Both the position numbers and the translations under genes were made by a program. Source: Bacillota bacterium (GTDB taxonomy: Bacteria; Bacillota; Bacilli; Paenibacillales; Paenibacillaceae). From it: a DNA stretch of 36,890 nt. Below, piece after piece: positions 14,982 through 23,222 of this stretch (position 1 is its first letter; each line of letters opens with the position of its first letter). The notes below the pieces were generated by a model. It saw only the letters and a program-made list of their open reading frames with translations, was not told the DNA's origin and ran no database searches. The DNA is taken from positions 1 to 36,890 of the forward strand of contig JAEWJS010000195.1 of the NCBI GenBank assembly GCA_023386495.1. The letters run 5' to 3'.

Positions 14982-15674
14982 CTATGACATGAAGAGTCTC
15001 GAGTATAAGGTTTCGTGCTGCATGGCGCGAATGTCATGTGCCGTTGCGAAGGCATGCAATTCGTCGGCGCTAAGGTCGCGGACGGCCAGCCATTCCTGCT
15101 CGGCGATGATCTGAAGGCGGCGGATGAGGACTTGGCCTTCGGTCTGGCCGATCGGCATGAGTCGCAGGGCGCTGTTCACCATGGTGGTAATGCTGGTGTA
15201 CAAGTAGCCCTGCACGGCAGTGTCCAGCTCGACATTGAGCTTGCGGCTGATCCATGCGAATACGATAGGCACCGTTCCGTAACCGCCATGCAGCTCGAGC
15301 GCGTGCTCCAATTCCTCGAGGTCGATTTCGGGATAGAGCGATTTGCCCAGCCTGATGAGCCGTTTGCCCATTTTGTGGATGCCTTCCCTAGACTCTCGAG
15401 AGGTGCGTTGAACATGCAGAATCTTGTCGAAGAGCGCGATTTTCCAAGTGTCATTATCGTCCATGGCCAGGTAGGTGCCCTTCACGGCAAGACCTTCAAG
15501 CCTCACCAGCCCGGCATGGACCTGTCCGGTCATATACGCTTCAAGCTGCTGCGCATTCGTGACTAATCCTTGCTGCACATAGCTCTCCAACCCGAAGGAA
15601 TGCGAGAAACCGCCGATGGGCAATGCGGAATCAAGCAATTGGACATAGGTGAGAAAGGACATGTTAGGCGCCAT
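14982..15674 (-). CDS. ureF: Urease accessory protein UreF
   Basis: Encodes 230 residues, all-helical, of the UreF family. LLDSALPIGGFSHSFGLE near the start is the family's most conserved motif; RTSRESREGIHKMGKRLIRL and HGGYGTVPIVFAWISRKL with the SALRLMPIGQTEGQ stretch support it. UreF links UreD to UreG in the urease maturation complex and gates GTP hydrolysis. AGGGGAGG sits upstream of ATG 15674; ATG 15662 is a possible shorter start. It lies between ureC (43-base gap) and ureG (35-base gap) in one operon; the ureE gene that often sits before ureF is missing. Confidence 0.93.
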   Translation of the reverse strand: MAPNMSFLTYVQLLDSALPIGGFSHSFGLESYVQQGLVTNAQQLEAYMTGQVHAGLVRLEGLAVKGTYLAMDDNDTWKIALFDKILHVQRTSRESREGIHKMGKRLIRLGKSLYPEIDLEELEHALELHGGYGTVPIVFAWISRKLNVELDTAVQGYLYTSITTMVNSALRLMPIGQTEGQVLIRRLQIIAEQEWLAVRDLSADELHAFATAHDIRAMQHETLYSRLFMS

Positions 15675-15717
15675 AGCGTAGAAGCCTCCCCTGTCAAACA
15701 GACTTAAGCAATAGCCG

Positions 15718-17439
15718 TCAGAACAAATAATAGCGCTGCGCCATCGGCAGGACGTCTGCCGGCTCGCAAGTCACGGGCGATCCGTCGACTTTCACTTCGT
15801 AGGTTTCCGGATTTACCTCAATCGTCGGCGTCTGGTCATTGTGAATCATATCCTTCTTGCCGATCTTACGGCAGTTGCGCACCGGCTCGATCTGCTTCCG
15901 AAGCCCGAGCTTCTCATGAACGCGGCTCTGGTAGGCAGCTTCCGATAGGAAGGTGATGGACGTGCTGGATACGGCGCGGCCATAGGAGCCAAACATATGG
16001 CGTCCGTATACCGGCTGAGGCGTCGGAATCGATGCATTCGGGTCTCCCATCTGGGAATAGGCAATAAATCCGCCCTTGAGGATCAGCTCAGGCTTCACGC
16101 CGAAGAAAGCGGGATTCCACAATACGAGATCCGCCCATTTGCCGGGTTCGATCGAGCCGACCAGATGCGATATGCCATGCGCAATTGCCGGATTGATGGT
16201 GTACTTGGCGACGTATCGCTGGAGCCTGAAGTTGTCGCCGCTGCCGGCAGCCTCATCCTCGGGCAGTTCACCGCGCTGCCGCTTCATCTTATCGGCCGTC
16301 TGCCAAGTGCGGGTGATGACCTCGCCGACGCGTCCCATCGCTTGCGAGTCGGAGCTGATGATGCTGAATACGCCCAGATCATGCAGGATATCCTCGGCGG
16401 CAATCGTCTCGGGCCGGATACGCGAATCCGCGAAGGCGACGTCCTCCGGAATGGAGCTATCGAGATGATGGCAGACCATCAGCATATCCAAGTGTTCTTC
16501 GATCGTGTTCACGGTATAGGGGCGAGTCGGATTCGTTGATGATGGGATAATATTCGGTTCGCTTGCGGCGCGGATAATATCCGGGGCATGCCCGCCTCCG
16601 GCGCCTTCCGTATGATAGGTGTGGATCGTTCGGCCGCGGATTGCGGCGAGCGTGTCTTCGACGAACCCTGCTTCATTCAAGGTGTCGGTATGGATGGCAA
16701 CCTGTACGTCGTATTGGTCGGCAACCGTCAGGCAGCAATCGATCGCGGCCGGCGTCGTGCCCCAATCCTCATGCAGCTTCAGACCGATTACGCCTGCCTC
16801 GATCTGCTCGATTAACGGCTCCGCTGTCGAACAATTGCCTTTACCGAGGAAACCGATGTTCATCGGAAAATGTTCCGCAGCCTCGAGCATTCGATGGATG
16901 TTCCAGGCGCCCGGCGTACAGGTGGTGGCATTCGTGCCCGTTGCCGGGCCCGTTCCCCCTCCGATCATCGTGGTGATGCCGGAAGCAAGCGCGGTCTCGA
17001 TCTGCTGCGGACAGATGAAGTGGATGTGCGTGTCGATGCCGCCGGCGGTGACGATTAAGCCTTCGGCGGCAATGACCTCTGTCGATGCGCCGATCACCAG
17101 ATTCGGATGAACGCCATCCATCGTATCCGGGTTGCCGGCTTTGCCGATGGCCACAATACGCCCGTCGCGGATGCCGATATCGCCCTTCACGATCCCCCAA
17201 TAATCGATAACCACCGCATTCGTGATCACGACATCCAGTGCGCCGGAGGCTCGTGTTGCCCTAGAAGATTGACCCATGCCGTCGCGGATGACCTTGCCTC
17301 CGCCGAACTTGCACTCGTCGCCGTATACGGTGTAATCCTCTTCAATTGTCGCCCATAATTCGGTATCGGCTAACCGAACCGCGTCTCCGGTCGTCGGACC
17401 GAAGATGGATGCATATTGCTTGCGAGACATGAGGCTCAA
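15718..17439 (-). CDS. ureC: Urease alpha subunit UreC (catalytic)
   Basis: Encodes 573 residues from TTG 17439. Hydrolyses urea to ammonia and carbamate with a di-nickel centre. Nickel ligands and active-site residues are all visible: the HIH pair (138 and 140) in GGIDTHIHFICPQ, the carbamylated Lys221 in GLKLHEDWG, His250 in AIHTD, the HTYHTEGAGGGH block, the flap Cys323-His324 in MVCHHLD and Asp364 in SSDSQAMGR. These positions differ by one from those I recall for Sporosarcina pasteurii UreC, which supports the start. That TTG overlaps the ureB stop as TTGA, with GGAGGAGGGGA seven bases upstream. ATG 17460 lies on the ribosome site, and ATG 17430 is too distant. No key residue is missing, so it is probably active. 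Confidence 0.96.
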   Translation of the reverse strand: MSLMSRKQYASIFGPTTGDAVRLADTELWATIEEDYTVYGDECKFGGGKVIRDGMGQSSRATRASGALDVVITNAVVIDYWGIVKGDIGIRDGRIVAIGKAGNPDTMDGVHPNLVIGASTEVIAAEGLIVTAGGIDTHIHFICPQQIETALASGITTMIGGGTGPATGTNATTCTPGAWNIHRMLEAAEHFPMNIGFLGKGNCSTAEPLIEQIEAGVIGLKLHEDWGTTPAAIDCCLTVADQYDVQVAIHTDTLNEAGFVEDTLAAIRGRTIHTYHTEGAGGGHAPDIIRAASEPNIIPSSTNPTRPYTVNTIEEHLDMLMVCHHLDSSIPEDVAFADSRIRPETIAAEDILHDLGVFSIISSDSQAMGRVGEVITRTWQTADKMKRQRGELPEDEAAGSGDNFRLQRYVAKYTINPAIAHGISHLVGSIEPGKWADLVLWNPAFFGVKPELILKGGFIAYSQMGDPNASIPTPQPVYGRHMFGSYGRAVSSTSITFLSEAAYQSRVHEKLGLRKQIEPVRNCRKIGKKDMIHNDQTPTIEVNPETYEVKVDGSPVTCEPADVLPMAQRYYLF

Positions 17440-17807
17440 GGCCGAGTCCCCTCCTCCCATAGCTGCAGCTCCTCGAGCAAGGAGACTGTGTCCTCCGGCA
17501 TATCGGCGGAGCCGTTGGTCAGTCCGTTCAGCCCGAACACTTCCCTTGTTCCGCCGAGCGCTACGACCTCGACCGGCTTCTCCTCTCCCGGCTCGAATCG
17601 CACGGCTGTGCCGGCCGGAATGTTCAGTCTCATCCCGTAGGCGGACAGACGGTCAAAACGGAGTGCGCGATTCACCTCGTAGAAGTGATAATGCGAACCG
17701 ACCTGTACGGGCCGATCGCCGCTATTAATGACAAGGATCGTTGCGGTTATCCGCTCGGCGTTGATTGTGAGGCTGCCTTCCTTCGTACGGATTTCCCCTG
17801 GAATCAT
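17436..17807 (-). CDS. ureB: Urease beta subunit UreB
   Basis: Encodes 123 residues of the structural beta subunit: MIPGEIRTKEGSLTINA, NSGDRPVQVGSHYHFYEVN and RFDR...YGMRLNIPAGTAVRFEPGE, continuing with VEVVALGGTREVFGLNGL. This order is diagnostic. It is cytoplasmic and assembles with UreA and UreC. Overlaps the ureC start by the bases TTGA, so the two are translationally coupled; it lies 21 bases after ureA. Confidence 0.95.
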   Translation of the reverse strand: MIPGEIRTKEGSLTINAERITATILVINSGDRPVQVGSHYHFYEVNRALRFDRLSAYGMRLNIPAGTAVRFEPGEEKPVEVVALGGTREVFGLNGLTNGSADMPEDTVSLLEELQLWEEGTRP

Positions 17808-17828
17808 GATGGATACCTCCCGGTGGCT

Positions 17829-18134
17829 TTAGCCTCGAATTGGCTCGTGAACAGTGACGAGCTTGGTGCCGTCAGGAAACGTAGCTTCTACCTGAACCTC
17901 CTTGATCATCGCGGGCACTCCCTCCATGCAATCGGCGACACGAAGGATCGTCCCGCCGTATTCCATTAATGCCGCAACGGACTTGCCGTCTCTTGCGCCT
18001 TCCATAATCTCCGATATGAGAATGGCCATGGCTTCCGGATAATTCAGCTTCGTTCCGCGTTCTTTGCGCTTTCGGGCGAGCTCGGCGGCATAACTGATTA
18101 ACAGCTTTTCTCTCTCCCGCTCGGTAAGATGCAT
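17829..18134 (-). CDS. ureA: Urease gamma subunit UreA
   Basis: Encodes 101 residues of the gamma subunit: MHLTEREREKLLISYAAELA, RGTKLNYPEAMAILISEIMEGARDGKSV, then EYGGTILRVADCMEGVPAMI and a C-terminal EATFPDGTKLVTVHEPIR. Start at ATG 18134 follows AGAGGAGGT at ideal spacing; an in-frame extension to 18179 has none. Separate gamma, beta and alpha subunits are the typical bacterial urease layout. First gene of the urease operon; its leader carries an exact GlnR/TnrA-type box. Confidence 0.95.
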   Translation of the reverse strand: MHLTEREREKLLISYAAELARKRKERGTKLNYPEAMAILISEIMEGARDGKSVAALMEYGGTILRVADCMEGVPAMIKEVQVEATFPDGTKLVTVHEPIRG

Positions 18135-18161
18135 GGGTGACCTCCTCTGCGAATATGATGA

Positions 18162-18178
18162 TGTAAGTATATATAACA
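18162..18178. promoter_or_regulatory. GlnR/TnrA-type box, ureA side
   Basis: TGTAAGTATATATAACA matches TGTNA-N7-TNACA exactly. It lies 28 bases before the ureA start, overlapping a minus-strand TATATA that could be its -10. Such placement would suit repression; binding is predicted, not shown. Confidence 0.7.
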
Positions 18179-18308
18179 TAAAATCAGGAAACTAAACAGG
18201 TGATTTCGAAAATTGCTGGGTTTGAATCATTAAATGGGTAATATATGTTACATATGTGTAAGGTTAACCGGACAATTCGAGAACATTTTATTTAACCAAG
18301 TGAATTAA

Positions 18309-18325
18309 TGTAAACTATATTGACA
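18309..18325. promoter_or_regulatory. GlnR/TnrA-type box, urtA side
   Basis: TGTAAACTATATTGACA matches TGTNA-N7-TNACA exactly. Its right half-site is the -35 hexamer of the urtA promoter. A degenerate third copy (GGGTAATATATGTTACA, two mismatches) lies at 18236-18252. Confidence 0.75.
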
Positions 18326-18349
18326 CGAATATAACCTCAACCATATAAT
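18320..18349 (+). promoter_or_regulatory. Sigma-A promoter of urtABCDE
   Basis: TTGACA (18320-18325), 18 bases, TATAAT (18344-18349), both hexamers matching consensus. A strong promoter, about 85 bases before urtA, overlapped by the GlnR/TnrA box. Confidence 0.75.
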
Positions 18350-18432
18350 CAAAATGCGAACGATACATAGTCCATTCCAGAGAATGTTCGTGAATTGGAG
18401 AGACCATATCGGTAAGGGAGAGGGTTGGAGAG

Positions 18433-19689
18433 ATGAAGAAACCGGTACTGAAGAGCTTGGTGGTTATGGTTGTGGCAGTATGCATGGTTCTTGCAGGTTG
18501 TGCGGCGAATAACAATGCAGGCAATGCCAACGAGCCGGCATCCGCGGGAACGAATGGCGGAGATGCGTCCGGCGACACGATCAAGGTCGGCATTCTGCAT
18601 TCTCTCAGCGGTACGATGGCGATCAGCGAAGTATCCGTTAAGGATTCCGAGATGATGGCGATTAATGAGATCAATGCTGCGGGCGGCGTACTCGGCAAGC
18701 AGATCGAGCCGATCGTAGAAGACGGCGCATCGGATTGGCCGACCTTCGCAGAGAAGGCCAGAAAGCTGATCCAGCAAGACGAAGTAGCGACTGTATTCGG
18801 CGGTTGGACATCGGCAAGCCGCAAGGCGATGCTGCCGGTGTTCGAGGAATTGAACGGATTGCTGTGGTATCCCGTTCAGTATGAAGGCTTGGAAGCTTCG
18901 CCGAACATCTTCTACACAGGGGCAACAACCAACCAACAGATCGTACCGGCGGTAACCTGGCTGCTTGAGAACCGCGGCAAGAAATTCTTCCTGTTAGGCT
19001 CCGACTATGTATTCCCTCGCACGGCGAACAAAATCATCAAGGCACAGCTGGAAGCGGAAGGCGGCGAGACCGTAGCCGAAGAGTACACCCCGCTTGGCCA
19101 TACGGACTATAGCACGGTCATCAGCAAGATTAAAGAAGCGGATCCGGACGTCGTATTCAATACGCTGAACGGCGACAGCAACGTCGCTTTCTTCAAGCAA
19201 TTGAAGGATGCCGGCATAACGGCCGCGGATCTGACCACGTTATCGGTTAGCGTGGCGGAAGAGGAAATCCGCGGGATCGGCACGGACGTTCTGGAGGGAC
19301 ATCTGGCAGCCTGGAACTACTATCAGACGACGGAAACGGCGGAGAATACCAAATTCGTTGAAGCTTATAAGGCAGCATACGGGGCTGATCGCGTTACCGC
19401 AGACCCGATTGAAGCGGGTTATATCGCGGTCTATCTGTGGGCGGCAGCCGTAGAGAAGGCGGGCAGCACGGACGTCGAGAAGGTGAAAGAAGCGGCGAAG
19501 GGTCTGGTATTCGATGCTCCAGGCGGCAAAGTAACGATAGACGGGGACAATCAGCATATCTACAAGACCGTTCGGATCGGCGAAGTGACGGCGGACGGCA
19601 TGTTCAAGGAGCTGTTCAGCACGCCGGAGCCGGTGAAGCCGGATCCCTACCTGACCGGATATGATTGGGCGAAAGGGTTGGCCGAGTAA
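18433..19689 (+). CDS. urtA: Urea ABC transporter substrate-binding lipoprotein UrtA
   Basis: Encodes 418 residues. A lipoprotein signal ends at LAGC with Cys23, followed by a low-complexity Asn/Ala/Gly linker. The mature part is a type-I periplasmic-binding fold of the Leu/Ile/Val-like class: IKVGILHSLSGTMAISEVSVKD, INAAGGVLGKQIEPIVEDGASD, FGGWTSASRKAMLPVFEE, then GLLWYPVQYEGLEASPNIFYTGA, diagnostic of urea/short-amide binding proteins (UrtA/FmdD). It captures urea outside the membrane. Start follows GGTTGGAGAG. First of five urt genes; a strong hairpin separates it from urtB. Confidence 0.94.
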   Translation: MKKPVLKSLVVMVVAVCMVLAGCAANNNAGNANEPASAGTNGGDASGDTIKVGILHSLSGTMAISEVSVKDSEMMAINEINAAGGVLGKQIEPIVEDGASDWPTFAEKARKLIQQDEVATVFGGWTSASRKAMLPVFEELNGLLWYPVQYEGLEASPNIFYTGATTNQQIVPAVTWLLENRGKKFFLLGSDYVFPRTANKIIKAQLEAEGGETVAEEYTPLGHTDYSTVISKIKEADPDVVFNTLNGDSNVAFFKQLKDAGITAADLTTLSVSVAEEEIRGIGTDVLEGHLAAWNYYQTTETAENTKFVEAYKAAYGADRVTADPIEAGYIAVYLWAAAVEKAGSTDVEKVKEAAKGLVFDAPGGKVTIDGDNQHIYKTVRIGEVTADGMFKELFSTPEPVKPDPYLTGYDWAKGLAE

Positions 19690-19703
19690 ACAGCATTCGG
19701 ATC

Positions 19704-19738
19704 AGGATTCCCATGGGGCTCGCCTTCATGGGAATCCT
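19704..19738 (+). other. Stable hairpin between urtA and urtB (mRNA stabiliser/partial attenuator)
   Basis: Twelve-base perfect arms, AGGATTCCCATG (19704-19715) and CATGGGAATCCT (19727-19738), with an 11-base loop and no T run. Not a full terminator. Its place directly after the binding-protein gene fits 3'-end protection or partial read-through, giving more UrtA than permease. Confidence 0.7.
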
Positions 19739-19774
19739 CCTCATCCGGCATGCCTTGCGAAAGGGGTAAGCGTA

Positions 19775-20680
19775 ATGGACGTCCTGCTGCTGCAGCTGTT
19801 CAATGGGGTGAGCGTCAGTTCGATTCTGCTGCTCATCGCCCTCGGGCTGGCGATTACGTTCGGCCTGATGAAGGTCATCAATATGGCACATGGCGAGTTC
19901 ATTATGATCGGAGCTTATGCAACCTATGTGACGCAGAATCTATTCGCCGCCGGCGTTCCTAAGGAATCCTTCGGTTACTATTTCATGTTCGCGCTCCCGA
20001 TTGCCTTTATAGTCGCTTTTGTGATGGGGTATGTGCTGGAGATCAGCTTGATTCGTTTTCTGTATGGCCGGCCGTTAGACAGCTTGCTTGCTACCTGGGG
20101 CGTGGGACTCATTCTCCAGCAGCTGGCGCGGAACATATTCGGCGCGCCGAATGTGGCGGTAACCAGCCCGGAGTGGCTGAACGGCGGTTGGGAAATCGTG
20201 AGCGGGACCGTGCTGCCTTATAAGCGTCTGTTCATCATCGGCATTGTGCTGGTCTGTCTGGTCTGCATGTATCTCTACATCTATAGAAGCAATGCGGGCA
20301 GGCGGATGCGGGCGGTTATGCAGAACCGTGAGATGGCATCCTGTCTCGGTATCTCCACGAGACGCGTGGATGCGGCAACCTTCGCGGTCGGTTCGGGAAT
20401 CGCCGGCATTGCCGGATGCGCATTGACTTTGCTAGGGCCGATTGGACCCTCCTTAGGCACCTACTATATAGTTGACGCATTCATGGTCGTCGTGCTCGGC
20501 GGGGTAGGGAAGCTGATCGGATCGGTAGTGGGTGCCTTCGGCATCGGACTGACGAACACTTTCTTCGAATATTGGACGAATGCTTCGATCGGCAAAGTAC
20601 TTGTATTTGTAGGCATCATGGCCTTCTTGCAATGGAAGCCGATGGGGCTCGTGACGATGCGCACGCGGTCCTTAGACTAA
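19775..20680 (+). CDS. urtB: Urea ABC transporter permease UrtB
   Basis: Encodes 301 residues, a LivH-type membrane permease. It starts with a hydrophobic span (VSSILLLIALGLAITFGLMKVINMAHGEFIMIGAY); the NMAHGEF motif is typical of the class. Multiple further membrane segments follow, with the cytoplasmic coupling loop MRAVMQNREMASCLGISTRRVD and VVLGGVGKLIGSVVGA near the end. Forms the pore with UrtC. ATG 19775 follows AAAGGGG; longer frames cover the intergenic hairpin. Twelve bases precede urtC. Confidence 0.93.
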   Translation: MDVLLLQLFNGVSVSSILLLIALGLAITFGLMKVINMAHGEFIMIGAYATYVTQNLFAAGVPKESFGYYFMFALPIAFIVAFVMGYVLEISLIRFLYGRPLDSLLATWGVGLILQQLARNIFGAPNVAVTSPEWLNGGWEIVSGTVLPYKRLFIIGIVLVCLVCMYLYIYRSNAGRRMRAVMQNREMASCLGISTRRVDAATFAVGSGIAGIAGCALTLLGPIGPSLGTYYIVDAFMVVVLGGVGKLIGSVVGAFGIGLTNTFFEYWTNASIGKVLVFVGIMAFLQWKPMGLVTMRTRSLD

Positions 20681-20691
20681 GGGGGAATATC

Positions 20692-21801
20692 ATGCTGCAG
20701 CAGGTATTGACCATGCACAAGAGCAGGTGGGTTCTCCTCGGTTATAGTCTGGGAGTCGCCTTGCTCATATGCGCGCCGTTATTCCTGTCCGACTTTCGAT
20801 TGAATTTATTGGCGAAATTTTTGACCTTCGCCATTGTGGCCATTGGGCTGGATTTGATATGGGGTTACACGGGCATTCTGAGTCTGGGCCATGGCGTATT
20901 CTTCGGCTTAGGGGCTTATTGCATGGGGATGTATCTCAAGCTTGAGGCGACGGGCGGCAAGCTGCCTGACTTCATGAGCTGGAGCGGGCTATCCGCCATG
21001 CCGTGGTTCTGGAAGCCGTTCGAGTATGCGGGCTTTGCGATACCGGCAGGAATTATTATACCGATGGCAATTGCTTTTATTCTTGGGGTATTCACTTTTC
21101 GAAATCGGATACGTGGCGTGTATTTTACCATATTGACGCAAGCCCTGGTGATCATCACGACGACCCTGTTCATCGGCCAGCAGCAATATACCGGCGGTAC
21201 GAACGGGATTACCGGGTATCAGACGCTGTTCGGCTTCCCGCTTAAGGAGAGCTCGACCAAGCTCGTGCTCTACCTGATTACCGCCGCAGTGCTTGTCGGC
21301 GTATTCGTGATTAGCAGGTATCTGGTGAAGAGCCGTGCGGGCCGCGTGCTGAGCGCAGTGCGGGATGCGGAGAATCGCGCGCGGTTCATCGGATACGACC
21401 CTTCGAAGTACCAGTTATTCATCTTCTGCGTATCCGCAGGACTGGCGGGGTTGGCCGGGATGCTGTTCGTGCTGCATGTCGGCATTATATCGCCTACCTC
21501 GATGGGCATTGTGCCGTCGATTGAGATCGTGCTGTGGGTTGCGCTGGGCGGCAGGGGGACGCTGATTGGGGCGGCGATCGGCGCGGTCGTCGTCAATGCG
21601 GCCAAGAGCGGATTAAGCGAAGCGTTCCCGGACGGCTGGTTATTTTTCATGGGGGCGTTATTCGTAGTCGTCGTTGTATTCATGCCGAAGGGCTTAGTGG
21701 GTGTCGCGCAGCAGAGTTTCGAGTTCGTGAGAAGGAGGCTGAAGCGGTATGGCGGCAACGAAGCCTATTCTATCATGCGAGAACGTGACCGTCGCGTTTG
21801 A
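20692..21801 (+). CDS. urtC: Urea ABC transporter permease UrtC
   Basis: Encodes 369 residues, a LivM-type permease with many hydrophobic spans: LTFAIVAIGLDLIWGYTGILSLGHGVFFGLGAYCMG carries the class motif GYTGILSLGHG. The coupling loop is GRVLSAVRDAENRARFIGYD, and WVALGGRGTLIGAAIGA lies near the C-terminus. The family signature YTGGTNGITGYQTLFGF is also present. ATG 20692 follows GGGGGAA. Its 3' end overlaps urtD by 53 bases in another frame, so the last residues may be dispensable and translation coupled. Confidence 0.93.
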   Translation: MLQQVLTMHKSRWVLLGYSLGVALLICAPLFLSDFRLNLLAKFLTFAIVAIGLDLIWGYTGILSLGHGVFFGLGAYCMGMYLKLEATGGKLPDFMSWSGLSAMPWFWKPFEYAGFAIPAGIIIPMAIAFILGVFTFRNRIRGVYFTILTQALVIITTTLFIGQQQYTGGTNGITGYQTLFGFPLKESSTKLVLYLITAAVLVGVFVISRYLVKSRAGRVLSAVRDAENRARFIGYDPSKYQLFIFCVSAGLAGLAGMLFVLHVGIISPTSMGIVPSIEIVLWVALGGRGTLIGAAIGAVVVNAAKSGLSEAFPDGWLFFMGALFVVVVVFMPKGLVGVAQQSFEFVRRRLKRYGGNEAYSIMRERDRRV

Positions 21802-22519
21802 CGGCTTCAAGGCGGTGGACAGGATGGATCTGCACCTTGAGGCAGGGGAGCTTCGATTCCTAATCGGTCCTAATGGCGCAGGCAAGACGACCATGCTGGA
21901 TGTCATCTGCGGGAAGGTTCGCCCAGCCTCCGGTAGGATTCGTTACAAGGGCGATATCGACATTAGCCGCAAGAAGGAGTTTCAGATCGCCGAGCTCGGC
22001 ATTGGGCGCAAGTTCCAGGCCCCGTCTATCTTCGGGGGCTTGTCGGTCTCGGAGAATCTGGAGCTGGCCATGAGTCAGAATCGGGGCGTATTCGCGACCC
22101 TGCGCGCGAAGATGACCAAGGAGGACAAGAGCCGCATTCATGAGCAGCTGGAGCTGATCGGTCTGGCAGAGAGAGCGGGGCTTCGGGCGGGGGGATTATC
22201 GCATGGCGAGAAGCAATGGCTGGAGATCGGGATGATGCTGATGCAGGAACCGACCGTGCTATTGCTAGACGAACCGGTTGCCGGGATGACGGATACGGAG
22301 ACCGAGAAAACCGGCGAACTGCTGAGAGAGATTACGAAGCAGCGGACGGTGGTCGTCGTGGAGCATGACATGGAATTCGTTCGCGCATTCGCCACGAAGG
22401 TGACGGTTATGCACGAAGGGAAGCTGCTCAAGGAAGGCACGATGCAAGAGGTGCAGGAGGATGCGGTTGTCGCGGAGGTCTATCTTGGACAGAGGCGGGA
22501 TGCGCATGCTGCGAGTTGA
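21749..22519 (+). CDS. urtD: Urea ABC transporter ATP-binding protein UrtD
   Basis: Encodes 256 residues, a LivG-type ATPase. Walker A GPNGAGKTT, the UrtD-like signature LSHGEKQWLEIGMML (the Trp replaces the more usual LSGGQ..), Walker B VLLLDEP and the switch histidine in VVEHDMEFV are visible. Powers import together with UrtE on the cytoplasmic face. AAGGAGG lies before ATG 21749, inside urtC. It overlaps the urtE start by about 14 bases. Confidence 0.94.
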   Translation: MAATKPILSCENVTVAFDGFKAVDRMDLHLEAGELRFLIGPNGAGKTTMLDVICGKVRPASGRIRYKGDIDISRKKEFQIAELGIGRKFQAPSIFGGLSVSENLELAMSQNRGVFATLRAKMTKEDKSRIHEQLELIGLAERAGLRAGGLSHGEKQWLEIGMMLMQEPTVLLLDEPVAGMTDTETEKTGELLREITKQRTVVVVEHDMEFVRAFATKVTVMHEGKLLKEGTMQEVQEDAVVAEVYLGQRRDAHAAS

Positions 22520-23201
22520 TCGGCTGGAGACGGGATATGGCGACAGTATCATCCTTCGGGATGTCACGCTGGAGGTACGGCCAGGTCAGGTTGTATGTCT
22601 GATGGGACGCAACGGCGTAGGTAAGACCACGCTGATGAAGAGTATTATGGGGCTGCTCAGAGCGAGGAGCGGATCGATTGCCTACAATAACAAGGCGATC
22701 ACGAAGCTTCCCCCGTATGAACGCGCGAAGCTTGGCATCGGGTACGTGCCGCAAGGCCGAGAGATATTCGCCCAGCTGTCGGTTCAAGAGAATCTGTTGC
22801 TGGGAATCGAGGCGAGCCGGCAGTCGAGAATTACGGTACCCAAGGAGGCCATTGAGAAATTCCCGGTGCTGCCGACGATGTACAATCGCAAAGGCGGAGA
22901 CCTGAGCGGCGGTCAGCAGCAGCAGCTGGCATTCGCTAGAGCATTGGCATCGAGACCCGATTTGCTCCTGCTGGACGAACCGACGGAGGGCATTCAGCCT
23001 TCGATCGTTCAGGATATCCAAGAGGTCATTCGCTCCATCAGGCAGCAGGGGAAGACGGCAATCCTGCTCGTTGAACAGAGCATCGAATTCGTGAAGAGCG
23101 TCGCGGACTATTACTATATCCTTGAAAAAGGTACGATCGTAGCGAAAGGCGAGATCGGGGAGCTTGATGAGACCGCAGTGCGCCAGCATCTGGTCATCTA
23201 G
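22506..23201 (+). CDS. urtE: Urea ABC transporter ATP-binding protein UrtE
   Basis: Encodes 231 residues, a LivF-type ATPase. Early LETGYGDSIILRDVTLEV, Walker A GRNGVGKTT, GYVPQGREIFAQLSVQENL, signature LSGGQQQQLAFARAL and Walker B LLLLDEPTEGIQPSIV, ending VEQSIEFVK. ATG 22506 is chosen because GAGGCGG (22492-22498) is seven bases away; ATG 22500 is too near. Partner of UrtD. A 21-base gap leads to the nickel permease gene, extending the operon. Confidence 0.94.
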   Translation: MLRVDRLETGYGDSIILRDVTLEVRPGQVVCLMGRNGVGKTTLMKSIMGLLRARSGSIAYNNKAITKLPPYERAKLGIGYVPQGREIFAQLSVQENLLLGIEASRQSRITVPKEAIEKFPVLPTMYNRKGGDLSGGQQQQLAFARALASRPDLLLLDEPTEGIQPSIVQDIQEVIRSIRQQGKTAILLVEQSIEFVKSVADYYYILEKGTIVAKGEIGELDETAVRQHLVI

Positions 23202-23222
23202 CGGCGAGAGGGAGAGGTTAGA

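Noticed and set aside
11794..18134. ureE within the urease operon
   Set aside because: The 43-base gap between ureC and ureF and all other gaps are too small; no frame with UreE features exists.
22428..23189. 253-residue frame opposite urtE
   Set aside because: Shadow of urtE; residue composition is unnatural and no motif is seen.
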